Assembly (NCBI GenBank): GCA_016874935.1
Contig: VGSS01000010.1
Coordinates: 1-42,831 of the forward strand
DNA length: 42,831 nt
Origin: Deltaproteobacteria bacterium
GTDB lineage: Bacteria; Desulfobacterota; BSN033; UBA1163
Reading direction: 5' to 3'
The notes below the pieces were generated by a model. That model saw nothing but the letters and a program-made list of their open reading frames with translations. It was not told the origin of the DNA and did no database searches. Positions within the stretch are counted from its first letter, which is position 1; every line of letters begins with the position of its first letter. Positions 9,401 through 16,798 of the stretch are shown here, in pieces. Both the position numbers and the translations under genes were made by a program.

Positions 9401-10234
9401 CATCTTCTCGAGGTTAAAGACAGACCGGAAGTGGCCATTCTCCGGGAAGAGGGAAGCAACGGCGATCGGGAGATGACCTCCGCATTCTATCACGCAGGGT
9501 TCAAGCCGTGGGACATTGCCATGGCCGATCTGATCAGCGGGCGAATGACGTTGGAGCGTTTCAGGGGGCTTGTCTCTGTCGGGGGGTTTTCTTACGCCGA
9601 TGTCCCGGAAAGCGCCAAGGGGTGGGCGGCAGCCATCCGGTTTAATGAAAGACTAAGGAAAATGTTTGACGATTTTTATCATCGTCCCGACACCTTCTCC
9701 CTGGGGGTGTGCAACGGGTGCCAACTCTTCGCGCTTCTCGGATGGGTGCCCTGGTTGGGAATCCCTGATCATCAACAGCCCCGGTTCGTTCAAAATGCGT
9801 CCGGACGTTTTGAATCTCGCTGGGCGACGGTTAAGATTTTAGAAAGCCCGGCCATTATGTTTAAAGGCATGATCGATTCGATACTCGGGATTTGGGTGGC
9901 TCACGGTGAAGGCAGACTGGTCTTTCCCGAGCCGGCGCTGATGGACGAAGTCATCAACAAAAAACTTGTCTCGCTTGTCTTCGTGGACGATGAGGGCCGG
10001 CAGGATGGAAAGATTCCGGAAAGCTATCCTTTCAATCCGAATGGGTCGCCTTTCGGGATAACCGGACTCTGTACGCCTGATGGACGGCATCTGGCCGTGA
10101 TGCCCCATCCGGAGCGAGCCTTTCTCAAATGGCAATGGCCTTGGATGCCGGGTGATCTGAACGATGAGATCAAGGCATCCCCGTGGATTCGGATGTTCCA
10201 GAATGCGAGAGAGTGGTGCGATGTGGCGAAATAA
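6416..10234 (+). CDS. purL: Phosphoribosylformylglycinamidine synthase, large single-chain type (PurL)
   Basis: It converts FGAR, glutamine and ATP to FGAM in purine synthesis. At 1272 residues it matches the proteobacterial single-chain enzyme. It has an N-terminal PurS-like region, duplicated ATP-binding synthetase halves (THNFPTGVAPFPGAETGTGG and VDGGKDSLSM are typical) and a C-terminal class I glutaminase. That domain has its nucleophile in GVCNGCQLFALLGW (Cys near 1099) and the His/Glu partners in PHPERAF. GGAGG lies 5 bases before the ATG. It forms an operon with the purN-like gene. Small separate PurS/PurQ subunits are therefore not needed. The frame is intact. Confidence 0.97.
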   Translation: MLHFFLARGDQFEYCFNVETSAPLDVNELPILRQVLADGFVSESVSANSTHPDGHNLVELGPRMNFATAYSTNIVAICQTCGLEKVTRIERSRRYRLSPGADKTRFIQEHHDRMTEHWYDRPLQSFETGFLPEPVFEIPLLEKGPDALLEIPGLAMDEWDRNLYYDYFVKEERRNPTIVEIRDLDNANSEHSRHGYFKGKQIINGVAMPETLLDIVKSTLKANPSNSLIAFKDNSSGIRGYDCWTILPGQPGRPSPFEKKKLQYHIIFTAETHNFPTGVAPFPGAETGTGGRIRDVQATGRGGLVVAGTAAYCVASLLIPGYDLPWEDKRSVYLSNLASPLNIEIRASDGASDYGNKFGEPLILGFTRSFDQRLQNGERWAWIKPIMFTGGIGQIDARHVEKDEAQRGMLIVQVGGPAYGIGVSGGSASSKLQGENVEELDFNAVQRGDAEMEQKMNRVIRACIEMGENNPILSIHDQGAGGPANVLKELVEKAGGKIELRRIKLGDPTLSVLKIWVAEYQERCGFLISSERIEEFESICVREKVNCEILGEVTGDGRFIVHDEKDDSTPVNLNLAKVLGNMPQKMFKDERIDHSLKPLEWPEDLSVEEALSRVLRNLAVGSKRFLTSKVDRSVTGLIARQQCCGPLQLTVGDVAVIAQSHFGLTGAATSIGEQPIKMLVNPKAGARMAVGEALTNLVWAQISRLQDIKCSANWMWAPKLPGEGAALYDAVCAMRDLMIRLGIAVDGGKDSLSMATRVGDEIVKSPRELVISAYATVPDITKVVTPDIKKPGHSRLIFIEIAKQKARLGGSALAQVYGQIGNESPDVDDPEMLKRAFQAIQKLMSENLILSGHDISDGGLITTFLEMAFAGNCGLSIRMDGPWNPLERLFSEELGAVIECHVSGVRKALEVLDSFHLHSTVIGETTEEKKILVAFNSQKVLESDMRVLRQWWEETSYQIERLQINPQCADQEKKNIFDRKGPTYVIPFNPEPTPAHLLEVKDRPEVAILREEGSNGDREMTSAFYHAGFKPWDIAMADLISGRMTLERFRGLVSVGGFSYADVPESAKGWAAAIRFNERLRKMFDDFYHRPDTFSLGVCNGCQLFALLGWVPWLGIPDHQQPRFVQNASGRFESRWATVKILESPAIMFKGMIDSILGIWVAHGEGRLVFPEPALMDEVINKKLVSLVFVDDEGRQDGKIPESYPFNPNGSPFGITGLCTPDGRHLAVMPHPERAFLKWQWPWMPGDLNDEIKASPWIRMFQNAREWCDVAK

Positions 10235-10629
10235 TGTAATGGACATCGGGGTCACGCCTGCAATCATGCAATTTAATATGACGCGAGACGAGTTCGGGAT
10301 GACAATAAACCTCACAGTTGCCTTTTAATGGGTGCATAAACGGCCATGGGTAAACCGCTCTTCAAGGCTTCGAACGGCGATTGATTTGACATGTTAGGGG
10401 AATCGGCGGACTTCACCTAAGGTGAACTCCAGCAAGGGTTGGAAATGTATGTGCTGATCGCCTTAAAGGTTCGCCCCGAAACCTTTACGACCGGTTCACC
10501 CATGTCCGCATGACTAAATCTTCTGCAACGTTAAGGTAAACAAATGCTTTGGTTTTATTGTCATGCTAAATCTTGTGCTTCACTCGATTCGTTATTGATT
10601 CAGCATCCAGATAGAAAGGGACGAATACG
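10235..10629. other. Intergenic region, 395 bases
   Basis: No coding sequence with family features, tRNA or other known RNA was recognised. It holds a perfect 15-base palindrome TTCACCTAAGGTGAA at 10412-10426 and a weak hairpin, AAAGGTT (10465-10471) with AACCTTT (10480-10486), lacking a T-run. Either could be regulatory for the downstream redox genes. Confidence 0.5.
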
Positions 10630-11493
10630 ATGAAAGCCATTTGCCTGATTTTGGGAATCACCATCTGTTTATGGGTCTCGGGGGCAGAGACGAAGGGCTT
10701 TAAATTTCCCGAGGTAACAGGTTGGAAGAAGTCAGGAGAGATTCAGACCTTTACCCCAAAAACGCTTTATGAATACATCAATGGAGCCGCAGACCTCTAT
10801 CTGATGTATGAGGTTGAGGAATTGAAGGTAGCCGAATACCAGAATGAGAAGAAGGCCTCTGTCATTGTTGATGTCTATCGCCATAAAACCCCAGTTCATG
10901 CTTTTGGAATCTACAGCCAGGAACGACCCCCGGGAGGAAATTTCTTTGACATTGGACTTCAGGGTTACTACGAGAAAGGTTTTTTTAATTTTCTCATGGG
11001 ACCCTACTATGTAAAGATAAGCGCCACAGATACGGGAACTCAAGACCAGGAGGTTCTGCTCTCCTTTGCAAAAAAGGCGGCAGGGAATTTGGGAGAGAAA
11101 GGGAAGTTTCCTCCCCTTCTGGCCAGTTTCCCGGAGAAACGAAAGGTTGAAAACTCGGAAACATTTATTGCCAAGAATTTTCTTGGCTATCCATTTCTTT
11201 ATTCGGCCTTCACCGCTGATTATGAGCTTCCGGATAAAAAATTTAAACTCTTTCTCATTGAGAGAAGTGACAAGAAGGAATTGGGAAATATGATTCAAAG
11301 GTATCTGGATCAAACCGGAAAAACCGGAAAGGTCGCCGTAGAGGGCCGACACACTTTCTCAGATCCCCATCATGGAGAAATCGATCTTTGCTGGAAAGGC
11401 CACTATATATGGGGCATCATTAATCTTAATGACCTTGCTCTTCGGTCAAACTATCTCAAGCTCTTTGAGGAGGAGCTCAAAAAAAGGAAGTGA
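10630..11493 (+). CDS. DUF6599-like exported protein
   Basis: The 287-residue protein starts with a hydrophobic signal sequence (residues 1 to about 20, ICLILGITICLWVSGAETKG), so it is probably exported. The mature part contains YEYINGAADLYLMYEVEEL, the kind of conserved block seen in DUF6599 proteins. No cofactor motif or catalytic residue set is apparent and the function is unknown. It is the first gene of a cluster with an aldo/keto reductase 34 bases downstream, a DUF362 protein and a membrane polyferredoxin, so it may be an accessory or sensor component. An A/G-rich AGAAAGGGACG precedes the ATG. Confidence 0.75.
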   Translation: MKAICLILGITICLWVSGAETKGFKFPEVTGWKKSGEIQTFTPKTLYEYINGAADLYLMYEVEELKVAEYQNEKKASVIVDVYRHKTPVHAFGIYSQERPPGGNFFDIGLQGYYEKGFFNFLMGPYYVKISATDTGTQDQEVLLSFAKKAAGNLGEKGKFPPLLASFPEKRKVENSETFIAKNFLGYPFLYSAFTADYELPDKKFKLFLIERSDKKELGNMIQRYLDQTGKTGKVAVEGRHTFSDPHHGEIDLCWKGHYIWGIINLNDLALRSNYLKLFEEELKKRK

Positions 11494-11527
11494 CAAGCGA
11501 CTAAAGGCGAGGAGGGAAGGAGAGGAA

Positions 11528-12727
11528 ATGCACAAAAAACTGATAGGTAGAAGAGATTTTATGAAGTCAACCCTGGCTGGAGTCGGTGGACTCTTTTTCC
11601 TCCCTTCGAGTGAGTGGAAGCACGAGATAAAAATTGTTGAATCCAGAGGGAAAGAGAAGAAGTTTGTATATCGCACCCTGGGAAAAACCGGCCTGAAACT
11701 CCCTGTCATCAATATGGGGGTCATGCTTACCGACAACCCAAGCCTGATCCGGGCGGCGCTGGATTCGGGGATTCTGCTTCTCGATACAGCCCATGGATAC
11801 ATGCAGGGCCGAAATGAGGAAACCATTGGAGGAGTGATTAAGGGGCGGCATCGAGATTCATTCTACATTGCCACCAAGATCGGACTCCCCCAGAACCGGA
11901 CCACAGGTCTCTATCTGGAAGGGGCGACAACTGAAGAATTTCTCAAAAGACTTGATATCAGTTTAAAGCGGTTGGGTCTTGATCATGTGGATATCCTCTA
12001 TCAACATGGAGTGTCCAGAAAAGAATCGGTCATGTATGAGCCCATCCTGAAGGCATTTGAACAAGCAAAGAAAGCTGGAAAAATCCGTTTCTCCGGAGTT
12101 TCCACGCACAGCAATGAGCCGGAGGTCATTGATGCGGTGACCGATTCAAAAATCCATGATGTAATCCTGACTGCCTATACCTTTAAACAGAAACATTATC
12201 AAGAAGTGAAAAAAGCCATTGCCAGAGCATCAGCCGAAGGCCTCGGAATCGTCGGTATGAAAGCCGTCCGGGGTGCTTTCCAGCAGCAGCCCACCACCCA
12301 AAATATTGTTGCCTCTTTCAAGTGGATTCTTCAGGATCCGAACGTTCACACAGTGATTGCAGGGTTCACCACCTTCGAGCATCTTGAGACGGATCTTGCG
12401 ATCATGAATGATCTGACGCTTACCGATCAGGAGAAACTGGAGTTGCAAAAAGAAGCTTCTATCCAAGGGTTATACTGTCAGGGTTGTAGACAATGTATTG
12501 GACAATGCCCGGAAAAACTTCCGATCCCGGATTTGATGCGGGCTTACATGTATACTTACGATTACCGGAATGTCGCACATGCTCAGGATCTGATTGGACT
12601 GCTCGATCTTCCCAACAGGGTCTGCGAAGATTGCTCTTTTTGTCGGGTGAAATGCGCAATTGATTTCAACATTCCAAAGAAAATTCGTGATGTGGCCAGG
12701 TTGAAGGATGTTCCGTCCCTCACCTAA
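11528..12727 (+). CDS. Tat-exported aldo/keto reductase with C-terminal Fe-S motifs
   Basis: I place the start at ATG 11528, after GGAGAGG and just past the DUF6599 gene; upstream in-frame ATGs lie inside that gene. The N-terminus has a twin-arginine signal, RRDFMKS at residues 8-14 followed by a hydrophobic stretch. The TIM-barrel reductase domain shows the catalytic Asp and Tyr in DTAHGYM (near 86 and 91), Lys in ATKIG (near 117) and His in YQHGV (near 160). The C-terminus has CQGCRQCIGQCP (near 317) and CEDCSFCRVKC (near 366), suggesting electrons arrive through Fe-S clusters as well as, or instead of, NAD(P)H. Length is about 399 residues. The substrate is unknown. It probably works with the DUF362 and polyferredoxin proteins encoded next. 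Confidence 0.85.
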   Translation: MHKKLIGRRDFMKSTLAGVGGLFFLPSSEWKHEIKIVESRGKEKKFVYRTLGKTGLKLPVINMGVMLTDNPSLIRAALDSGILLLDTAHGYMQGRNEETIGGVIKGRHRDSFYIATKIGLPQNRTTGLYLEGATTEEFLKRLDISLKRLGLDHVDILYQHGVSRKESVMYEPILKAFEQAKKAGKIRFSGVSTHSNEPEVIDAVTDSKIHDVILTAYTFKQKHYQEVKKAIARASAEGLGIVGMKAVRGAFQQQPTTQNIVASFKWILQDPNVHTVIAGFTTFEHLETDLAIMNDLTLTDQEKLELQKEASIQGLYCQGCRQCIGQCPEKLPIPDLMRAYMYTYDYRNVAHAQDLIGLLDLPNRVCEDCSFCRVKCAIDFNIPKKIRDVARLKDVPSLT

Positions 12728-12819
12728 CCTTATAACTCCCCCTTTCCCCTCGGGGGAAGATGGATGGGGGTGTTAGACTATGGGGAAGGGAGGGGTTAAA
12801 AAGGGGAAAGGAGTGATTT

Positions 12820-13743
12820 GTGGATAAGCATGAAAAAATAACTCGACGTAGATTCCTTAAAATGGCTGCCGCAGGAGCAGCATTAGGTGTTGCTGGAAGG
12901 CCATCTTTCTCATTTGCCAAAGAGGAATATGACCTTGCTGTGATCTCCGGAGAACCTGTTGCAGCAACAAAAAAAGCCCTCGAAGTATTTGGGGGAATTT
13001 CCCGCTTTGTAAAAAAAGGAATCCGTGTGGTCTTAAAACCCAACATGTCCTTTGCCCGAACGCCTGATGTCGGTACCACTACCCACCCCCTTGTGGTTGC
13101 CACAGTGGCTGAGGCTTGCATACGTGCAGGAGCCCGCCAAGTTTTGATACTCGACTACACGCTCCATCGGGCTGAACTCTGTCTCGAGAGGACCGGTATT
13201 CGGGAAGCATGCAGGAATATCTCTGGAGTTTATGTTCAGGCTGTCCAGGAAAGAAAGTTTTTTAAAGAGATCCCTATTCCACAGGGCAAGGTGTTAGACC
13301 GGGTGGAGGTTATTAAAGAGGTTTTGGATTGCGATGTCCTCATCAACCTTCCCGTTGCCAAATCCCACTCTGCCACGGGTGTAAGCCTGGGGATCAAAGG
13401 ACTCATGGGCTTGATCTGGGACAGAGAGAGCTTTCACTCCAGAGTAAACATCAATCATGCTTTATCTGATCTTGCAACGGTCATCAAGCCCCAGCTAACA
13501 ATCCTTGATGCCACACGAGCACTGACGACCGGCGGACCCGGAGGCCCGGGAAAAGTGATCAAAACAGACCTCATCATCGCCGGAACGGATCCTGTGGCTG
13601 TGGACTCCTACGGGGTTAGCATCGCCCCCTGGTATGGCCAGAATTTTAAAGGCCGTCAGGTGGAGCATCTCCTCTTTGCCCATCAGCGAGGCATGGGAAA
13701 GATTGATACAGACCAGCTAAAAATCTACAAAGGAACCTTATGA
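12820..13743 (+). CDS. Tat-exported DUF362 domain protein
   Basis: The 307-residue protein starts at GTG 12820, with GGAAAGGAG a few bases upstream. It has a twin-arginine signal, TRRRFLKMAAAG at residues 8-19. The body resembles DUF362 proteins, with segments such as KPNMSFA, LPVAKSHSATG, GIKGLMG and the C-terminal DPVAVDSYG. DUF362 proteins often accompany ferredoxin domains, but their reaction is not established. There is no cysteine motif here, and the ferredoxin part is encoded by the next gene, whose ATG overlaps this stop (ATGA at 13740-13743). Translational coupling implies the two products work together at the outer face of the membrane. Confidence 0.88.
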   Translation: MDKHEKITRRRFLKMAAAGAALGVAGRPSFSFAKEEYDLAVISGEPVAATKKALEVFGGISRFVKKGIRVVLKPNMSFARTPDVGTTTHPLVVATVAEACIRAGARQVLILDYTLHRAELCLERTGIREACRNISGVYVQAVQERKFFKEIPIPQGKVLDRVEVIKEVLDCDVLINLPVAKSHSATGVSLGIKGLMGLIWDRESFHSRVNINHALSDLATVIKPQLTILDATRALTTGGPGGPGKVIKTDLIIAGTDPVAVDSYGVSIAPWYGQNFKGRQVEHLLFAHQRGMGKIDTDQLKIYKGTL

Positions 13744-15338
13744 GGACCATTGTCCAGGCTCTTTCCTTGCTTCTCTTCTCACTCCTCTTCTTCCTTGCTA
13801 CTTATAAGCTTCCGGATTGGCTTCTGGCAGATATCTACCTCCGGCTCGACCCCTTATTAGGTTTGAATGCCATCTTTGCCGCAAGGGAGGTGATTGGCCG
13901 CTCCCTCTGGGGATTGGTGACAATCGGGGCAACTCTTCTCATCGGCAGGTTCTTCTGCGGCTATATCTGCCCCATGGGAATTTCAATCGATTTCCTGAAC
14001 CATCTCTTCTTCCGAAAGAAAAAATATAAAATTTTAAAGACCGAAACAAGTCTCCGGAAAGCAAAATACCTTTTGCTGATCGTCTTTGTCATGGCTGCAA
14101 TCACGGGCCTGTCCCTCGCTTTTCTCATGGACCCTATTGCACTTTTGACCCGTTTTTATACGTTTTTCATCTATCCTCTGGCGATAACCCTGATCAATCT
14201 TCTTCTTGACCTTATCCGCCCATTATCCAAAGCCCTGGGATGGATAACCCTCACTCATCTTCATTACTTTCAACCTGTCTTTTATATGTCTGCCATCACC
14301 TTGCTCATCTTCGGAGGGATCATCGCGCTTAACCTTCTTGCCCCGCGATTCTGGTGCCGTTATCTCTGCCCCCTTGGAGCGATGCTCAGTTTGATTTCTC
14401 CATTGGGAATTTTTAAACGGAGGGTCAGCGAGGAATGTAATGAATGTAAGAAATGCCAGAAGAATTGCCCCATGGGAGCCATTCTGGATGATCCCCGAAA
14501 GACACACCTCCAAGAATGCTTCCAATGCCGGACCTGCGTTCATGTCTGCCCGCAGAACGCCATTACTTTCCCTGCCTCCCTTTCGATTGGTGGAGAATAT
14601 TCAAAGATAGATCTTTCCCGCAGAGGCTTTATCTATTCCCTTGCCGGAGGTTTAGGGGTTGGTTTTTTAGCCACGCATACCCCCTTCACTCGGCTCCAGG
14701 GTAAACATCACCTCATCCGTGCTCCAGGTGCGATTCCTGAAACCGAGTTCCTGCGAACCTGCATTCGATGCGGGGAGTGCATGAAATCCTGCCTGACCAA
14801 TACGCTTCAACCCTGCCTATGGGAATCGGGTTTCTCAGGGCTCTGGACTCCGAAGATGGACCTTCGCCTGGCTCCCTGTGACCAGAACTGTAATGTCTGC
14901 GGCAAGGTCTGTCCCACCCAGGCCATCCGTTCTGTCTCACTTGAGGAGAAGAATCATGCAAAAGTGGGAACCGCCATCTTACTCAAGGAAAAGTGCCTGG
15001 TCTGGGCTCAGAACAAGATCTGTCTGATCTGCGACGAAATCTGTCCATACAATGCCATCGTATTTCGCCCTGTGGAGGGGTATGGTCGGCCCTTTGTCAT
15101 TGCCTCGAAGTGTAATGGCTGTGGGTTCTGTGAACAGAGATGCCCTGTCCTTGGAGATTCAGCTATTGTTGTTGTGCCAGACGGCGAGATCCGTCTTAAA
15201 GAAGGCTCTTATGTGGTTGAAGCAAAAAAACTTCAGCTCGAATTTAAAGCTGATCCTGGAGATGACAAGTTCATTTTAGAAGGATCGGGTTTTAAACTCG
15301 ATGGGGATACGGGGGAGAAAAAGAAAGTAAAGTATTAA
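13740..15338 (+). CDS. Membrane polyferredoxin, NapH-NapG-like fusion
   Basis: The 532-residue protein begins with about five hydrophobic segments (residues 1-225) carrying the paired motifs CGYICPMGI and CRYLCPLGA, typical of NapH/CcoG-type membrane ferredoxins. Next come CNECKKCQKNCP and CFQCRTCVHVCP. A second module starts near residue 295 with SRRGFIYSLAGGLGVGF, resembling an internal twin-arginine/membrane segment, and continues with APGAIPETEFLRTCIRCGEC as in NapG/MauM periplasmic ferredoxins. Three more cysteine clusters follow: CNVCGKVCP, CLICDEICP and CNGCGFCEQRCP. The natural reading is a fusion of quinol-side NapH and periplasmic NapG, passing electrons to the exported reductase or DUF362 partner. 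Its TAA overlaps the convergent trpS stop within TTAA 15335-15338. Confidence 0.87.
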   Translation: MRTIVQALSLLLFSLLFFLATYKLPDWLLADIYLRLDPLLGLNAIFAAREVIGRSLWGLVTIGATLLIGRFFCGYICPMGISIDFLNHLFFRKKKYKILKTETSLRKAKYLLLIVFVMAAITGLSLAFLMDPIALLTRFYTFFIYPLAITLINLLLDLIRPLSKALGWITLTHLHYFQPVFYMSAITLLIFGGIIALNLLAPRFWCRYLCPLGAMLSLISPLGIFKRRVSEECNECKKCQKNCPMGAILDDPRKTHLQECFQCRTCVHVCPQNAITFPASLSIGGEYSKIDLSRRGFIYSLAGGLGVGFLATHTPFTRLQGKHHLIRAPGAIPETEFLRTCIRCGECMKSCLTNTLQPCLWESGFSGLWTPKMDLRLAPCDQNCNVCGKVCPTQAIRSVSLEEKNHAKVGTAILLKEKCLVWAQNKICLICDEICPYNAIVFRPVEGYGRPFVIASKCNGCGFCEQRCPVLGDSAIVVVPDGEIRLKEGSYVVEAKKLQLEFKADPGDDKFILEGSGFKLDGDTGEKKKVKY

Positions 15339-16321
15339 AGCCACTCCGATTTAACGCCGATTTTTCTTCTCACCTCATCCATCACTTCTGATGCAATGGC
15401 TTTACAGTGAGCGGCTCCCGATTTTAAGACATCGACAATATATTCCGGTCTGGCGTTCATCTCTTTAACACGAGCCTGAATCGGCCCCAACTCCTCAACC
15501 ATATTTTTATAGAGAATCTCTTTACACTCGATGCATCCGATCCCTGCTGTCCGGCAGCCCTGCTCAACACCTGAAATTTCATCCGGTTTCGAAAAGGCCT
15601 GATGCATCGTAAAGATATTGCAATGTTCCGGATGTCCGGGATCGCTCCTCCGCTCCCGATGCGGACAGGTGGCTGCGCTCCTTAATTTCTCCCGGATAAC
15701 TTCAGGAGCCTCAAGTAGTCCAATGGCATTATTCATCGACTTGGACATCTTGGCCTGTCCATCGGTCCCGGCAATTCGGGGAGCGGTGGACAGGAGAACC
15801 TTGGGTTCGGGGAAGGTCTCTCCATAACGGGTGTTGAACTTTCGGGCAATTTCCCTCGAGAGCTCCACATGCTGGGTCTGATCTTCTCCCACCGGGACAT
15901 ACCCCGCCTTATAGATAAGGATGTCAGCCGCTTGAAGCACAGGATAGCCCAGAAGTCCCATATTGATATTCTGCCGGTGCTGTTTCGACTTCTCTTTGAA
16001 CTGGGTCATCCTTTCCAGCTCTCCGATAGGGGTAACGCTGTTAAAGACCCAGGCCAGTTCAGTATGCTCGGGCACATGCGACTGAACAAAGACGATGCAT
16101 TTATCTGGAGTCAACCCGCAGGCGACAAGGATGGTGGCGGTTTCCAGAATCCTCTTCTGCATCAACTCCATCTCATATTCAATCGTGATGGCATGATAAT
16201 CCACGACAGAATAGATGCAGTCATAACGCTCTGTCAATTGAACCCAGTTGCGAATGGCCCCCACGTAATTCCCGATATGAATCTCGCCCGAGGGCTGAAT
16301 TCCGCTGAAAATCCGATCCAT
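15335..16321 (-). CDS. trpS: Tryptophan--tRNA ligase with a probable 4Fe-4S site
   Basis: A class I aminoacyl-tRNA synthetase of 328 residues that charges tRNA-Trp. HIGN is at residues 15-18, and KMSKS follows GTDGQA near residues 190-196. The C-terminal part has cysteines 234, 256, 263 and 266 in the pattern C-x21-C-x6-C-x2-C (ending CRTAGIGCIEC). The Thermotoga maritima enzyme is known to bind a 4Fe-4S cluster through C-x22-C-x6-C-x2-C at nearly the same place. I infer that this enzyme also carries a cluster near the anticodon-binding region. The selenoprotein gene ends 15 bases upstream on the same strand, so the two are probably cotranscribed. Confidence 0.96.
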   Translation of the reverse strand: MDRIFSGIQPSGEIHIGNYVGAIRNWVQLTERYDCIYSVVDYHAITIEYEMELMQKRILETATILVACGLTPDKCIVFVQSHVPEHTELAWVFNSVTPIGELERMTQFKEKSKQHRQNINMGLLGYPVLQAADILIYKAGYVPVGEDQTQHVELSREIARKFNTRYGETFPEPKVLLSTAPRIAGTDGQAKMSKSMNNAIGLLEAPEVIREKLRSAATCPHRERRSDPGHPEHCNIFTMHQAFSKPDEISGVEQGCRTAGIGCIECKEILYKNMVEELGPIQARVKEMNARPEYIVDVLKSGAAHCKAIASEVMDEVRRKIGVKSEWL

Positions 16322-16336
16322 GGGTTACTCCTTCCA

Positions 16337-16798
16337 TTAACTCTTATTTAAAAACTCGCTGAGAATCTGGGCGGTCTTTTCTACGATGGCCGTGCACTTT
16401 TCCCGGCCTCCTGAAGTCAGCCACTTCTTGTTTTCCTCAGGATCATCCAAATGAAGACCGACCAGGTCATAACAGTTTCTGCTTCCGAATTCCTTCTCGA
16501 ATTGCTCCCAGAATTGCTGACATTTCTCATAAACCTTTAAAAGGGTTTCCCGGTCCTTGGGATCGGTTCTGCCCATCTTCATTCCAATGGCCATAATCGA
16601 CGCAGTAAAGGCTCCGCAGAGCGACCCTTTCCGACCCACCCCTCCACCGAATCCGGTAGCTATTCTGGGGAGGAAAGAATCCTCATAGCCCAAATACTCC
16701 TTGAAACTCAAGGAGACCGACTCCGCTCAGTTGTACCCCTGACCAAAATAACCTTTGGCTTTCTCCGAAACCGATTTTGCATCCATTTTTTCTTCCAT
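16337..16798 (-). CDS. C-GCAxxG-C-C family selenoprotein (in-frame UGA as selenocysteine)
   Basis: From ATG 16798 the frame reads 23 residues ending KGYFGQGYN, meets TGA (bases 16729-16727), and continues without another stop to TAA at 16337, 153 residues in all. The start is set by AGAGGAG (complement of 16805-16811), 6 bases upstream. The text around the TGA, GYN-U-AESVSLSF then PRIATGFGGGVGRKGSLCGAF, matches the C-GCAxxG-C-C redox family, in which the TGA position is the first conserved Cys. The remaining cysteines are at 61, 93, 109 and 135. A SECIS-like hairpin follows the UGA. Selenoprotein members of this family are known. A standard caller would start at 16711 and lose the active residue. 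It probably acts in redox chemistry; the substrate is unknown. Confidence 0.88.
16697..16715 (-). promoter_or_regulatory. Bacterial SECIS-like hairpin after the UGA codon
   Basis: In the mRNA, 11 bases after UGA, CUCCUUG pairs perfectly with CAAGGAG around the loop AGUUU. The apical loop begins 18 bases after the UGA and has G at its second position followed by U. This satisfies the usual description of bacterial SECIS elements (loop about 16-37 bases after UGA, G among the first two loop bases), which bind SelB. It lies inside the coding region, as bacterial SECIS elements do. Confidence 0.8.

Noticed and set aside
10732-11352. 206-codon frame on the minus strand opposite the DUF6599 gene
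   Set aside because: It lies wholly within a well-supported gene on the other strand, has no ribosome binding site and no family features.
16337-16711. Short 124-residue version of the C-GCAxxG-C-C gene starting at TTG 16711
   Set aside because: It lacks the first redox residue, has no ribosome binding site, and the family match continues upstream through the TGA.
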